Assembly (NCBI GenBank): GCA_030252795.1
Contig: CP127080.1
Coordinates: 2,807,501-2,871,500, forward strand
Source of the DNA: Porticoccaceae bacterium LTM1
GTDB lineage: Bacteria; Pseudomonadota; Gammaproteobacteria; Pseudomonadales; Porticoccaceae
DNA: 64,000 nt
Direction of reading: 5' to 3'
The position numbers and the translations under genes are program-made. This document shows, one piece after another, positions 10,692 through 20,900 of this stretch; the first letter of the stretch is position 1, and every line of letters starts with the position of its first letter. The notes beneath the pieces are model-generated. The model was not told where the DNA came from. It made no database searches and saw only the letters and a list, made by a program, of their open reading frames with translations.

Positions 10692-12821
10692 CTACAGGCT
10701 TAGCCTTACGCCAAACTTCAGCCCACGCCCCGGCTCATTGCTGCCGGAACCGTGACTGCGGTATGCCTCATCGAAGAGGTTGTTGATGCCGAGGGTGATA
10801 TCGGTATTTTTATTCAGCTGGTAGCCAGCCATCACATCCACTACCGTATAGGACGGTGTTCCGCCGGGTGGAATTCGCTGCAGGTCATCCTTGTCGGCGG
10901 TGTTCAGGCGATCGGCTTTTTCTGCATGAATCAGGTCCATCCTCGCCCAGGCAGTTTTGTCCTGACTGTCCCAGGACAGAGCCAGGTTTGCGGTCATTGG
11001 CATGATACGACTCATTGGCTCCGTGACCTGAATGGTTGATCCCGCTACCGGATAGACATCCAGTTCTCCGCGTAGCCAGGTAATATTGCCACTGGCGGTA
11101 AAGCCGCCACCCAACTGCCAGTCTGCGGTCAGCTCAACTCCTTCAATAAAACCGCTGGAGCTGTTCTGTTTGCTTACCTCGGTCATACCGTCGACGATCC
11201 TTCCGGTCGGCGTACTGGTTATAAAATCGCGAATATCCGTGTAATAAGCAGTTGCAGTAAAAGCCAAGTTATCCCAGCGTGCTTTTGCACCAATTTCTCC
11301 GGTGAGAAAATACTCGGGATCGAGATTGGTTGCTGCCACTTCGGTTTCGTTGCTGCGACTGCCACCAAAGCGACTGATATCGGCAATATTGGGGGCTCGA
11401 AATGATTGGCTTAACCCGGCCCAGAGATTCCAGTCCGTTTCACAGGCCGGCTGAAAACTGACCCGCAGTGAACTCACCAATGCATTCCAGCGATTGTCAT
11501 AACTGTCCGGAAGACCTGTCTCGGGTGATTCAAATCGACCTACTTCGGCACGAGTACCGGAGAAGCGAGTTCCCGCACTCAGCGCCCATTGCTCATTAAC
11601 AGGAATGTCAGCCTGCAGGTAAACACCCCACTGATCGTAACGGGCATCGTCACCCACCGGCCCCTGTATGCGAACGGCTTTAACTGAACCATCAAAATTA
11701 AAATCGACGCGACCGGTATCTACCTGATCGCGGTAAAAATCAAATCCGTAGGTAAATTGCACCGATTGCCAGTGACTGTTGAGCTGCAATTCGGCACCGG
11801 TCATTTCGGAATCAAAAAAGTCCTGAATAGAAGCGCCACTGGAGCGAACCCGCTCGCCGTCTTCATCCCAACGCTGTTGTGAAACGGTAAAGGCTGCTTT
11901 ATCCAGCCAATCGTTTAAATCACTGCCCGTCAATCTCACATAACTAAAGCGACGCTTTTGATCTTTTAAGCGACGCTGATCCGAGCCCACATCAGAACCC
12001 GCGAACGATTTCGAATAAATAGTGGAGTGTGTGCGCCACACATCGTCCTGCATTAATTGTTGATGCACCAGTGTTAACGCCCAATGATCGCTTAATTGAG
12101 AATCAAGACGGGCATCCCAGCTTTTCTCGTCGTATCCCGTGGTTGGCAATTTCCCAAGGTTCGCCGCTTCGACATCGCCAAAGTTTTTATAACTGAAGCC
12201 CAGCAGCGCCCCCCATTGACCACCCTCGCCTACCGACAAAGTAGTTCGACTCAAGTGGCTGTTTTCAGCACTGGCATAACGGTAACTCTGACTGGCATTC
12301 CAGTAATTTTCGTTCTGTGTTTTATCTGAATAATTCGAGCGAGCGGTTTGTATATTAAGTGCACCACCTATGGCATCACTGCCATAAGCGGCTGAAGATG
12401 GGCCGCCCAATAACTCAATCCGGGAGACCGTATTGAAGTCAATCAGCCCGAAATATTCATTCGGCCCATCACGATAAACGGAGTTGTTGTAACGAATGCC
12501 ATCAATAAGTGCCAGAGTACGATATCCGGTAAACCCCCTGATAAAAGGAGAGCCATGGCCGTTGGCCGTTTTCTGCACCATCACTCCCGGCAAGATCTTT
12601 AAAGCCTCTGGCAAAGTACGCGCTAATTTATGATTCAGGCTTTCACTATCAACCACTCCAACACTGTAAGGCATTTCAAATGTCTGCTTTTTAATGCGAG
12701 TGACATTTACCACTGTTTCTTCAATAGTCTGGCCGGAGTTCGCCAACACCGGAGAGGCAGATAAAACAGAAATAATGACACTACTCAAAGCGCAGGGAGT
12801 GAAAAGACTAGAGATATCCAT
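10692..12821 (-). CDS. TonB-dependent outer-membrane receptor
   Basis: The 709-residue precursor starts with a signal peptide ending near VLANS (about residue 28). A plug domain follows, with RTLPEALKILPGVMVQKT, FIRGFTGYRTLALIDGIRYN and GGPSSAAYGSDAIGGALNI. The rest is a beta-barrel ending in the typical FGVRLSL with aromatic/hydrophobic alternation, and the motif TLGINNLFDEAYRSHG. The plug signature resembles haem/transferrin-type and BtuB-type receptors, but the substrate is not deducible. No riboswitch or Fur box was recognised upstream. Confidence 0.9.
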   Translation of the reverse strand: MDISSLFTPCALSSVIISVLSASPVLANSGQTIEETVVNVTRIKKQTFEMPYSVGVVDSESLNHKLARTLPEALKILPGVMVQKTANGHGSPFIRGFTGYRTLALIDGIRYNNSVYRDGPNEYFGLIDFNTVSRIELLGGPSSAAYGSDAIGGALNIQTARSNYSDKTQNENYWNASQSYRYASAENSHLSRTTLSVGEGGQWGALLGFSYKNFGDVEAANLGKLPTTGYDEKSWDARLDSQLSDHWALTLVHQQLMQDDVWRTHSTIYSKSFAGSDVGSDQRRLKDQKRRFSYVRLTGSDLNDWLDKAAFTVSQQRWDEDGERVRSSGASIQDFFDSEMTGAELQLNSHWQSVQFTYGFDFYRDQVDTGRVDFNFDGSVKAVRIQGPVGDDARYDQWGVYLQADIPVNEQWALSAGTRFSGTRAEVGRFESPETGLPDSYDNRWNALVSSLRVSFQPACETDWNLWAGLSQSFRAPNIADISRFGGSRSNETEVAATNLDPEYFLTGEIGAKARWDNLAFTATAYYTDIRDFITSTPTGRIVDGMTEVSKQNSSSGFIEGVELTADWQLGGGFTASGNITWLRGELDVYPVAGSTIQVTEPMSRIMPMTANLALSWDSQDKTAWARMDLIHAEKADRLNTADKDDLQRIPPGGTPSYTVVDVMAGYQLNKNTDITLGINNLFDEAYRSHGSGSNEPGRGLKFGVRLSL

Positions 12822-12870
12822 GGGACTTCAACTGCGAGTTCGTTAACTTTCTGAAAGTTTCAGGCTTGCC

Positions 12871-12947
12871 CTTCAAAAACACTTCAAACAGAGAACACCC
12901 TACCCAACAATTGTTGCGTCAGGCAGGGGCATTCTGTGTTTTTGAAG
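12871..12947. repeat. 12-base inverted repeat in the intergenic region
   Basis: CTTCAAAAACAC at 12871-12882 and GTGTTTTTGAAG at 12936-12947 are perfect inverted copies. The space between contains CAACAATTGTTG, itself palindromic. It lies after the stop of the GGDEF-EAL gene and before the TonB receptor on the minus strand, so it could be a terminator-like or regulatory structure. Confidence 0.5.
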
Positions 12948-12952
12948 CAATC

Positions 12953-15436
12953 TTACAACTGCTCAATCGGCCTCGGCTGGGCAACGTGATACCCCTGTAC
13001 ATAATCGATACCAATTTCCCGCAACATCGCCATCTGGTTTTCATTTTCAACACACTCTGCAACGGTGTGTATTCCCATGATATGGCCCAGGTGATTGATG
13101 GTACTGATCATTGAGTAGTCGATATCGTTAAATTCCATTTTCTTGATAAAGCTGCCATCGATTTTCAGGAAATCCACTGGCAGCTGCTTGAGGTAAGCAA
13201 ACGACGACAGACCGCTACCAAAATCGTCCAACGAGAAATAACAGCCCTTGGCCTTCAGGGCACGAATAAACTCCATGGCGCGATCAAAGTTGCGTACCGC
13301 AGCAGTTTCGGTGATTTCAAACTGAAGCTGCTTGGGGTCTACTCCGGTTTCATCCAATCGACTCAACACGTACTCACGGAACCCTTCATCACCAACGGAG
13401 TGACCGGAAAGATTCAGGCTGAAGCGCTGCTGATAGCTGTGCTCCTGAGAGCGCTGTTCCTGCAGATAAGAAAGCAGCCTTTCAAAGGTCCAACGATCCA
13501 GATCATCGATCAACCCATAATGCTCAGCGGCCGGGATAAACTCGCCCGGAGGCACAAGCTTGCCTTCCCTATCCACCATACGCACCAGCAACTCATAGTG
13601 GCGAGTGGTGAGTGCCGCTCGAAAGGTGGGCACAATCGGTTGTGCGTAGAGTACAAACCGGTCTTCTTCCAGCGCTTCGGTAATTCGGGGAATCCACGCT
13701 GCAACACTTTGACGATGAGCAATATCCTGACTCTGGTACTGAAAGTGAACCCGATTGCGCCCCGACTCACGAGCAGTCGCGCATGCCGCTCCTGCCGCTA
13801 CCAGCACATCAATCTCGGTGCGGGTATCGCTGTTAATAACCTTGCCACCAATGCTGGCACCAATACGCAGCCTGCGCTCCCCCCAGGGGAAGCTGAAGGA
13901 TTTAATTTGCCAGAGCAACTCCTCGGCAATCTCCCGTCCCTCTTCACCACCTTTGTTGCGAAGCAGTACGGCAAATTCATCGTTCCCCAAACGCGCCACC
14001 ATATCGACATTGCTAACATGGCGAGTAAAGAGTCGCGCAAACTGTCGCAACAACTCATCACCGGCATTGTGACCACAGGTATCGTTAATCACTGAGAAGT
14101 TATAAAGGTCTATATAAAGCAGCGTGTGGGTAGTGCGATTCTGTTGAGAGTCCTCAATCAGTCTTGCCAGCTCAGCCTCAAGCTGTCGACGATTGGGGAG
14201 TTGAGTCAACGGGTCATGCAGGGACTGCCATGTCAATTTGCTCGACAGTCTTCGGGATTCGCTCACCGCGCGGAAAACAACCACCACACCAACCAATTCA
14301 TTGCGGCGATTGCGCAACGGCGTCGCAGTAGCCATCATACTGACCGGATCCTGCCCGGGTATACTTAAATGCGCGCCTTCAGGCAAGCTCACCACGGTAC
14401 CTCGTGACAAGGCTTCTGAGGCCGGGCAAGGCAGCTGTCGCCCGGTGTCATCACTAAAAGTCAGTAACTCTTTAACCAACATCCCTGTGGCGTCGTTGGT
14501 GCGCAGCAGTTCTTTGCCCACCGGGTTGACGTGCTCTACCAGCCCCTGGTCATCGGTCATCAGCAGACCATCGGCAACTTGCCCGAATACCGCGCTGATC
14601 AATTCCCTTTGTCGAAAGAGGCTTTCCTGTGTACTGCACAGAGCCGTTGCATCACGGACCGTGACCACATAGTTGTCCGAGTGAGTTACCGAGCGAAACG
14701 CCTGTACCTGTACGAACAGGGAGTGACCATCTGCGGTCGCGGCCTCAAGCAGGTTTTCACTCTGCTGGCGAACTTTATCCTCCAGATGGTACTTCAGGTC
14801 GCCCTCTGGCAATTCGGCCAAATCCGGTAGCAATAACCTGACAGGAGCACCCTTAAGCTGCTCGCGGTTAAAACCAAACATGGCCTCGGCAGCCGGGTTA
14901 AAATCCTGGATTGTGCCAAATTTATCCAGCAACAAAACAGCAAGCCATTCGGTCTCCATGTAGGCTGGCATTTCGCCATCAATTACCGGGCTATCTGGCT
15001 TGCGGGCTACAACCGCCATCGGGTCGTAAGGAGCCTCGTCAATTTGTACGAGACACAATTGACCATGTTCAGATTCTATAGCGCTGAGGCTAACGCGATG
15101 AAGAGGCAACTCCCGGTCTCCGGAAGTCATGGCACGCTCAATGGAATCAAGGCGCTCTGGATCAATATTCTGGCTCCAGCAAACCTGTCCGCCCTGTTTT
15201 ATCACCCGCTCAATGACAGAGCAAAACTCGGTACCAGCCAAATTCGGGAAAACACTGTCCAGAGATTCTCCAATTACATGCTGATCAGGCATGCCGCTCC
15301 ACTGTGCAATCCAGTCGTTCCAGAATTTCACACGCAGATCCTTGTCCACCAGGGCTATGCCAAGTGGCTGGGCAGCGATCACTTTCTGCAACAACTCCAA
15401 TTGCTGAAGACTATCCATGGACGTAAGGCTGTTCAC
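12953..15436 (-). CDS. PAS-GGDEF-EAL cyclic di-GMP signalling protein
   Basis: This soluble 827-residue protein has three PAS-type sensor regions (about residues 15-130, 165-280 and 285-400), then GGDEF (about 405-565) and EAL (about 575-820). There is no membrane segment. The GGDEF signature reads RLGNDEF, with Asn for the second Gly, so cyclase activity is doubtful. The EAL domain has YELLVRM for the EAL motif (glutamate kept), LNLSGHSV, DDFGSGLSSFAYLKQLPVDFLKIDGSFI-like elements, and QGYHVAQP, consistent with an active phosphodiesterase. It lies 33 bases downstream of the DUF2333 gene on the same strand. Confidence 0.9.
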   Translation of the reverse strand: MNSLTSMDSLQQLELLQKVIAAQPLGIALVDKDLRVKFWNDWIAQWSGMPDQHVIGESLDSVFPNLAGTEFCSVIERVIKQGGQVCWSQNIDPERLDSIERAMTSGDRELPLHRVSLSAIESEHGQLCLVQIDEAPYDPMAVVARKPDSPVIDGEMPAYMETEWLAVLLLDKFGTIQDFNPAAEAMFGFNREQLKGAPVRLLLPDLAELPEGDLKYHLEDKVRQQSENLLEAATADGHSLFVQVQAFRSVTHSDNYVVTVRDATALCSTQESLFRQRELISAVFGQVADGLLMTDDQGLVEHVNPVGKELLRTNDATGMLVKELLTFSDDTGRQLPCPASEALSRGTVVSLPEGAHLSIPGQDPVSMMATATPLRNRRNELVGVVVVFRAVSESRRLSSKLTWQSLHDPLTQLPNRRQLEAELARLIEDSQQNRTTHTLLYIDLYNFSVINDTCGHNAGDELLRQFARLFTRHVSNVDMVARLGNDEFAVLLRNKGGEEGREIAEELLWQIKSFSFPWGERRLRIGASIGGKVINSDTRTEIDVLVAAGAACATARESGRNRVHFQYQSQDIAHRQSVAAWIPRITEALEEDRFVLYAQPIVPTFRAALTTRHYELLVRMVDREGKLVPPGEFIPAAEHYGLIDDLDRWTFERLLSYLQEQRSQEHSYQQRFSLNLSGHSVGDEGFREYVLSRLDETGVDPKQLQFEITETAAVRNFDRAMEFIRALKAKGCYFSLDDFGSGLSSFAYLKQLPVDFLKIDGSFIKKMEFNDIDYSMISTINHLGHIMGIHTVAECVENENQMAMLREIGIDYVQGYHVAQPRPIEQL

Positions 15437-15469
15437 AGGTACAACACCTCAGTAATTACAGTTTAATTG

Positions 15470-16537
15470 TTATCCCTGCGCCAATAATTCACGCAGATCA
15501 ATCAATGCCGCATTCGCACGACTGATATAAGAGGCCATCACCAGAGAGTGATTGGCCCACAACCCAAACCCGTTGCCATTGAGAATCAACGGACTTCTGA
15601 CCGGTTGCTGGGCACCTTCAAGTTCGCGAATAATTTGTCGCACACTCACTCGTGCATTTTTCTTTTCCAGAACGTCGGCGAAATCCACTTCAACGGCTTT
15701 TAAAAAGTGCATTAATGCCCAGGAGCTGCCGCGAGCCTCATAAAAGACATCATCAATCTCGAGCCAGGATGTTTTCACTTCCTGATCCTTAGGTGCCGGG
15801 GTCGCCTGACGAGCCGCCGGATCACCAGCCAGATCCACATTGAGCTGTTGACGGCCCACACTGGCGCTCAGTCGCTGTGAAAGGCTGCCAAGCTTGGTCT
15901 CAACAACCCGCAACCAGTAATTGAGATTATCTGCGCGACTGTAGAACTGGGCATTAAAGTCATCATTATCCGTAAGCCGGTCGAGGTAGGATTGCAGATG
16001 TTTTATGCCATCCCGATATTCCGACTCGGTTGCAGGAAACAACCAGCTTTGATGGTCGTAATTCAGACGGGACTTGGCCAGCACCAGATCGGCATCGTCT
16101 TTGGATTGTGATTGGGATCGACTGAAAGCCTCTTCCATAGCCTTGGCCAGTTCGCGGGCCTGGGTCAGCGCCCCGTACTCCCAACTGGGAATATTGTCGA
16201 GCCAGACTCCTGGAGGGGCAATGTCATTACTCAGGTAACCGCCACGCTTATCCAGCAGGGTTTCTGTAACGCGAATCAAGGTCGTTGTCGTGGTGACTCC
16301 AACTATTGAGTGATTATCGCCAGATTTGGTCCGGGCATTCTCCACTACACTGAATGGTTCCGGCTCCTGGCTCCAATACCAGCCAATCAAACTGCAAATC
16401 AGCAAAAACGCTGCAATACCAACCAGTAACCACTTTAAATAAGGTGCATTATTCTTTTTAAAATAGTCTTCGCTAAGCCCCTGACCTAAATCACGAGCCC
16501 TGCCCAACCAGTTCGCTCGCCAACCGGAAAAGCCCAC
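15470..16537 (-). CDS. DUF2333 family inner-membrane protein
   Basis: The protein has 355 residues with a short cytoplasmic start, one membrane helix at about 35-53 (LLVGIAAFLLICSLIGWYW), and a long periplasmic domain. Motifs such as TETLLDKRGGYLSNDIAPPG and WALMHFLKAVEVDF match the DUF2333 family as I remember it. No enzymatic motif is visible and the function is unknown. It sits between the PCu(A)C gene and the GGDEF-EAL gene with gaps of 39 and 33 bases, a probable three-gene unit. Confidence 0.82.
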   Translation of the reverse strand: MGFSGWRANWLGRARDLGQGLSEDYFKKNNAPYLKWLLVGIAAFLLICSLIGWYWSQEPEPFSVVENARTKSGDNHSIVGVTTTTTLIRVTETLLDKRGGYLSNDIAPPGVWLDNIPSWEYGALTQARELAKAMEEAFSRSQSQSKDDADLVLAKSRLNYDHQSWLFPATESEYRDGIKHLQSYLDRLTDNDDFNAQFYSRADNLNYWLRVVETKLGSLSQRLSASVGRQQLNVDLAGDPAARQATPAPKDQEVKTSWLEIDDVFYEARGSSWALMHFLKAVEVDFADVLEKKNARVSVRQIIRELEGAQQPVRSPLILNGNGFGLWANHSLVMASYISRANAALIDLRELLAQG

Positions 16538-16576
16538 AGATCACTCCTTTTTTGATCACCCCGAATGGGTAATTCT

Positions 16577-17032
16577 TTATTCTTTGTTTGGATGACGCAC
16601 CTCTGCGTCCACTGCCAGATTATCGCAGTCTTCAAACTCCAGTGTCAGCTGGATTTTGTCGCCATGCGACATATTTCTGGATACACCGTACAACATAATA
16701 TGAAGGCCACCCGGCTTAAAGATGGTCTGCTCACCGGCTGGCACAACCACTTTATCCACTTCACGCATTTTCATCAGGCCATCTTCAAGGATGTGATTGT
16801 GCAACTCAGCCCTCTCGACATTGTCGGCAGTTGCAGCCACCAGATGGCATGTCTGATCACTTTTATTATCCAGTGTAAAGAATGCCGCCGTTACGGTTCG
16901 ACCGGAAGGTATGGCCCGAACGTATGGGTCAACCACCTCCAGCTTTGCTGAGTCATCCGTGAAACACCCCGTCAACTGTGCGCACAACAACCCTACCAAC
17001 ACCACTGAACAACGCTTGAAAATTGAATACAT
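16577..17032 (-). CDS. PCu(A)C-type periplasmic copper chaperone, lipoprotein
   Basis: Members of this family bind Cu(I) in the periplasm and help metallate cytochrome oxidase. The 151-residue precursor has a lipobox LTGC with Cys at residue 23. The copper motif H-M-x10-M-x21-H-x-M is largely seen as ELHNHI, GLMKMREV and KPGGLHIMLYG. The protein begins a minus-strand series with DUF2333 and the GGDEF-EAL protein. The lipoprotein anchor is less usual than the simple secreted form. Confidence 0.9.
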   Translation of the reverse strand: MYSIFKRCSVVLVGLLCAQLTGCFTDDSAKLEVVDPYVRAIPSGRTVTAAFFTLDNKSDQTCHLVAATADNVERAELHNHILEDGLMKMREVDKVVVPAGEQTIFKPGGLHIMLYGVSRNMSHGDKIQLTLEFEDCDNLAVDAEVRHPNKE

Positions 17033-17433
17033 TACCGAGTCCCTGAGACCTATAGGTTAAGCGCAGTCACTATAGCACGTAAGTAGCAGGTGCTATAGAT
17101 TGCCAAGCCAAACCCTCCCCCCAGAACTCAACAAACAAGTTGGCAGCAACTTAACAACAAATAAAAGCTTTTTTGCCACAAATAAGATCACAATCGCAAA
17201 ACTTACCCAATAGTTACGCAATTGAGGCGTGAAGTGCTGCAATCTCGCTGCGTTCTGGCAGGGATCCTGCTTTACAACCAAGCCAACAACTCAAACTTAT
17301 GCGCAATATACACAAGAACTTGCTGCGATTATCCGCGAAAAATCATTAAACCGTAAAAAATTGGACATAAAGAATATTTTGGTGCAGACTTCTGGCAACC
17401 TTTATCAGGACATAACGCTCGGACAGAGATACC
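17033..17433. other. Divergent promoter region between the copper chaperone and aroQ genes
   Basis: This 401-base region is AT-rich on the aroQ side. It should hold the promoters for the PCu(A)C unit (minus) and for aroQ-accB-accC (plus). An 80-codon open frame at 17229-17471 overlaps the aroQ start out of frame and has no domain; I do not call it. No operator could be assigned. Confidence 0.5.
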
Positions 17434-17880
17434 ATGGCGACCATTCTAGTGCTGCACGGCCCCAACCTTAACCTGTTGGGCACTCGCGAGCCTGAGATCT
17501 ATGGCTCCACCACCCTGGAAGATATCAACCGCCAATTGACCGAGACCTGCCTTAATGCAGGGCATCACCTACAAGCCCTGCAAAGTAATGCCGAATATGA
17601 ACTGATTGAACGCATCCACGATGCCCGCCGCGAGGGGGTGAACTTCATCCTTATCAATCCAGCGGCATTTACTCACACCAGCGTAGCACTACGGGATGCC
17701 CTATTGGCTGTAGATATTCCGTTTATCGAGGTCCACCTCTCCAATGTGCACGCCAGGGAGCCCTTCCGGGAACACTCCTATTTTTCAGATATTGCCGAGG
17801 GCGTTATTTGCGGGTTTGGCCCACAGAGCTACCAGCTGGCCCTGACCGCCGCACTCAACGCCCTCGACAGCACACAATAA
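17434..17880 (+). CDS. aroQ: Type II 3-dehydroquinate dehydratase
   Basis: It catalyses the third step of the shikimate pathway. The 148-residue length and the motifs [18 protein letters not shown] (with the catalytic Tyr), [37 protein letters not shown] and ICGFGPQSY are diagnostic of the dodecameric type II enzyme. It is followed by accB after 33 bases, the usual gammaproteobacterial order aroQ-accB-accC, so the three are probably one operon. Confidence 0.97.
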   Translation: MATILVLHGPNLNLLGTREPEIYGSTTLEDINRQLTETCLNAGHHLQALQSNAEYELIERIHDARREGVNFILINPAAFTHTSVALRDALLAVDIPFIEVHLSNVHAREPFREHSYFSDIAEGVICGFGPQSYQLALTAALNALDSTQ

Positions 17881-17913
17881 CTTTGTTTAAAACTCAATAA
17901 TTCAGGAATCATC

Positions 17914-18375
17914 ATGGACATTCGCAAAATTAAAAAACTGATCGAGCTGCTGGAAGAGTCCGACATCGGCGAGCTGGAAATTAAAGAAGGCGAAGAATCT
18001 GTACGCATCAGCCGCAATGGCCCAACTGTAGCCGCAGCAGCACCTGTACACTATGCCGCAGCGCCGGCCCCGGCTCCAGCGCCTGCAGCCGCACCTGCCG
18101 CAGCCGCCCCTGAAGCTGCTCCGGCAAGCAGCCAGCCGGAAGGCCACATTATTGCCTCTCCAATGGTAGGCACTTTCTATCGCTCTCCGGCTCCCGGCTC
18201 TCCTGCCTTTATCGAAGTTGGCCAGAGCGTAAAAGCTGGTGACGTATTGTGCATCGTTGAAGCCATGAAGATGATGAACCAGATCGAAGCCGACAAGTCC
18301 GGCGTTATCGGTGCCATCCTGGTGGAAGACGGTGAGCCGGTTGAATTTGACCAGCCGATGATCACCATCATCTGA
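17914..18375 (+). CDS. accB: Biotin carboxyl carrier protein of acetyl-CoA carboxylase
   Basis: This protein carries the biotin that shuttles CO2 in the first step of fatty acid synthesis. It has 153 residues with an N-terminal interaction segment ([15 protein letters not shown]), an Ala/Pro-rich flexible linker at about residues 43-75, and a biotinyl domain with the modified lysine in [16 protein letters not shown]. The next gene, accC, starts 14 bases after its stop with its own ribosome site. Confidence 0.97.
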   Translation: MDIRKIKKLIELLEESDIGELEIKEGEESVRISRNGPTVAAAAPVHYAAAPAPAPAPAAAPAAAAPEAAPASSQPEGHIIASPMVGTFYRSPAPGSPAFIEVGQSVKAGDVLCIVEAMKMMNQIEADKSGVIGAILVEDGEPVEFDQPMITII

Positions 18376-18389
18376 TCCGGGAGTCACTC

Positions 18390-19730
18390 ATGCTGGAAAA
18401 AGTACTTATCGCTAACCGCGGCGAAATTGCCCTGCGGATTTTGCGAGCCTGTAAAGAGCTGGGCATCAAGACCGTTGCCGTTCACTCCAAAGCGGATGCA
18501 GAGCTGAAGCACGTTCGCCTGGCAGACGAGTCGGTCTGTATTGGCCCGAACCCGTCTACCGAAAGTTACCTGAATGTACCGCGCATCATCAGCGCCATGG
18601 AAGTCACCGACGCCGTGGCGGTTCACCCTGGCTACGGCTTTTTGGCGGAAAACGCCGACTTTGCCGAACAGGTAGAGAACAGCGGTTTTACCTTTATTGG
18701 CCCAAGTGCTGAGGTAATTCGCCTGATGGGCGACAAGGTTTCAGCCATCGCCGCGATGAAGGCAGCTGGTGTGCCAACCGTACCCGGCTCCAACGGCCCA
18801 CTTACCGACGACAACGAGCGCAGCCTGAAAATTGCCCGCGAAATCGGCTACCCGGTAATCATCAAGGCCGCCGCTGGCGGTGGTGGTCGCGGTATGCGCA
18901 CGGTGCACACCGAAGCGCACCTGATCAACGCCATTCAGATCACCAAATCGGAAGCCCGCACTGCGTTTGGCGACGACACTGTGTACATGGAGAAATTCCT
19001 GACCACACCTCGCCACGTGGAAATTCAGGTACTGGCCGACGGCCAAGGTAATGCCATCCATCTGGGTGACCGCGATTGCTCCCTGCAGCGTCGCCACCAG
19101 AAGGTTCTTGAAGAGGCACCGGCCCCGGGCATTCCCGACCACGTTCGTCAGGAAGTTTACGATGCCTGCACCAAAGCCTGTATCGACATCGGCTACAAAG
19201 GCGCCGGCACCTTTGAGTTCCTGTATGAAAACGAGCACTTCTACTTTATCGAGATGAACACTCGTGTTCAGGTAGAGCACCCGGTTTCCGAAATGATTAC
19301 CGGCGTCGATATCATCAAGGAACAACTGCGCATTGCCAGCGGCGAAAAACTCAGCCTCAGGCAGGAAGACATTGTTTTCCGTGGCCACGCGTTTGAGTGC
19401 CGCATCAATGCCGAAGATTCGAAAACCTTTATGCCAAGTCCAGGCAAAGTCACCAACTACCATGCCCCTGGAGGTTTTGGTATTCGCGTCGACTCACACC
19501 TGTACAACGGCTACACCGTTCCGCCGCACTACGACTCCATGATTGCCAAGGTAATTACCTACGGCCGTGATCGCGCAAATGCCCTGGCGAGAATGAACAA
19601 CGCTCTGGACGAGTTAATCATTGAAGGTATTAAAACCAACCGCGATCTCCAAAAAGATCTGGTCAATGATTCCGAGTTCAAACGTGGCTGCGTCAATATC
19701 CACTACCTCGAGAAAAAACTCGGCTTGTAA
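18390..19730 (+). CDS. accC: Biotin carboxylase subunit of acetyl-CoA carboxylase
   Basis: It carboxylates biotin on AccB using ATP and bicarbonate. The 446-residue ATP-grasp protein has [20 protein letters not shown], the glycine-rich ATP loop [11 protein letters not shown], the metal/bicarbonate region [17 protein letters not shown], and the C-terminal [16 protein letters not shown]. It ends the aroQ-accBC unit, and a hairpin terminator follows. In many relatives prmA comes next; here it is about 7 kb away. Confidence 0.98.
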   Translation: MLEKVLIANRGEIALRILRACKELGIKTVAVHSKADAELKHVRLADESVCIGPNPSTESYLNVPRIISAMEVTDAVAVHPGYGFLAENADFAEQVENSGFTFIGPSAEVIRLMGDKVSAIAAMKAAGVPTVPGSNGPLTDDNERSLKIAREIGYPVIIKAAAGGGGRGMRTVHTEAHLINAIQITKSEARTAFGDDTVYMEKFLTTPRHVEIQVLADGQGNAIHLGDRDCSLQRRHQKVLEEAPAPGIPDHVRQEVYDACTKACIDIGYKGAGTFEFLYENEHFYFIEMNTRVQVEHPVSEMITGVDIIKEQLRIASGEKLSLRQEDIVFRGHAFECRINAEDSKTFMPSPGKVTNYHAPGGFGIRVDSHLYNGYTVPPHYDSMIAKVITYGRDRANALARMNNALDELIIEGIKTNRDLQKDLVNDSEFKRGCVNIHYLEKKLGL

Positions 19731-19757
19731 ACCTGAAAAAGCCCGGCTTCTGCCGTA

Positions 19758-19792
19758 ATGCCAGTCAGTTAAGCAGCTGACTGGCATTTTTA
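19758..19792 (+). terminator. Intrinsic terminator after accC
   Basis: ATGCCAGTCAG and CTGACTGGCAT form an 11-base-pair stem around an 8-base loop, followed by TTTTTATTT. It closes the aroQ-accB-accC transcript. Confidence 0.9.
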
Positions 19793-20160
19793 TTTCCTCA
19801 TCGCATAGCGCTGCGGTCGCCTCCTTACCGCCCTCAGATAGCTGCGGTCCCGCCGATCCAGGAATAAGTGCAATGGAATAAGTGGGGGAACCCCAAGAAG
19901 CTTAAGTAAGTGCCATTTTCATCCGACCCCACTTATTACTTTTTCCTCCACTATACTGTTTCGATAAAAACCTTTTTACTCACCACAATGACCCCCCCGT
20001 CATTTTGGTCGCTCAAAGCATGGCCGCTCAATTCAAAATATGTTATTGATCTTCATGACAACGAAGCTTTGTCATTATAAGCATGGAACGCATATATCAA
20101 TTCATTTCATAGAAATATACGTCCCCTGCACTTATTCATTAGACACTTCAAGGAGGATGT
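19793..20160. other. Junction region after accC with an inverted repeat
   Basis: AATAAGTGGGG at 19877-19887 and CCCCACTTATT at 19927-19937 are perfect inverted copies, and GGAATAAGTG also occurs at 19861. From about 19940 onward the sequence turns clearly AT-rich up to the RND genes. This fits the left edge of inserted DNA, but no transposase or target duplication is seen. The segment to 20160 is the leader of the next gene, ending in AAGGAGG. Confidence 0.55.
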
Positions 20161-20862
20161 ATGAAGCTCATCAAATCACTAGTAGTTGCAGTTTTTTTCA
20201 CAATATCTGCTACAACTTGTTTATCAGCTGAAAACCATTTATTACCCGAACTCCTTTCTTACCTATCTGATGACGATACAGATTATCTGATGAAAGACTC
20301 TGACATAGACAAGCAGATCAAAAAAAAGATTTTTGAAATTCCATCTTACGGCATTGCCAAAGTAAACTTTAATGCCTTTTCTGACAGCGAAGGATTCTTA
20401 GTTACTATGCCTGACGGCATCTCAGTAAAGATTACTCACAAGAAGTCTACCTTTCAGAAGGATGCAAGTACTATTTGGAAAGGATCGATAGATGCCATTT
20501 ATGATGAAAACGATACAGCAATCCAATTTGATTCGAATGATTTATTGATACGAAGCATAAATAACGCTTCTTTTCTTATTCAACAGAAAAAGCTCAAAGA
20601 GCCGAAAGAGGAGCCATTAGATGAGACTGCCTCAATACTTCCATCATTAGATAAGGGAAAAACAAAGAAGAAGCACTACATGCCATCCTTAATTGGATCA
20701 ATAAAAATTTTTTATAAAGGGAAGAACTATATAATCGACCCAATAAAAAAAGATCCTCAGCTCGCACTTATCATTGAAACTGGCCATGCAATGCGGAAGG
20801 ATGAAATGATTAAGTTTGAAAAGCGGTATCAAAAATACCTAAAGGATAATAACCTTAATTAA
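20161..20862 (+). CDS. Secreted protein resembling a metzincin propeptide
   Basis: The 233-residue precursor has a signal peptide ending near CLSAEN (residue 23) and AT-rich codon use unlike the backbone genes. Its order of motifs, FLVTMPDGISVKIT, then STIWKGSID, then GSIKIFYKGKNYIIDP and LALIIETG, follows what I remember of the N-terminal propeptides of peptidyl-Asp/reprolysin-like metalloproteases. A Lys/Glu-rich linker and tail are present, and there is no catalytic site. A metzincin catalytic gene starts 38 bases downstream. I infer a propeptide or inhibitor made as its own protein; a plain hypothetical protein is the alternative. AAGGAGG supports the start. Confidence 0.6.
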   Translation: MKLIKSLVVAVFFTISATTCLSAENHLLPELLSYLSDDDTDYLMKDSDIDKQIKKKIFEIPSYGIAKVNFNAFSDSEGFLVTMPDGISVKITHKKSTFQKDASTIWKGSIDAIYDENDTAIQFDSNDLLIRSINNASFLIQQKKLKEPKEEPLDETASILPSLDKGKTKKKHYMPSLIGSIKIFYKGKNYIIDPIKKDPQLALIIETGHAMRKDEMIKFEKRYQKYLKDNNLN

Positions 20863-20900
20863 TAAAGGAATAACTACTCAATTGAATGGAGGCTGTAACG

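Noticed and set aside
12822-12952. Possible cobalamin riboswitch before the first TonB receptor
   Set aside because: The conserved B12-box core could not be found; only a simple inverted repeat is present.
13400-14095. A 231-codon frame opposite the GGDEF-EAL gene
   Set aside because: It has no domain and lies fully within a well-supported gene on the other strand.
17229-17471. An 80-codon frame ahead of aroQ
   Set aside because: It overlaps the aroQ start out of frame, has no ribosome site and has a composition unlike the neighbouring genes.
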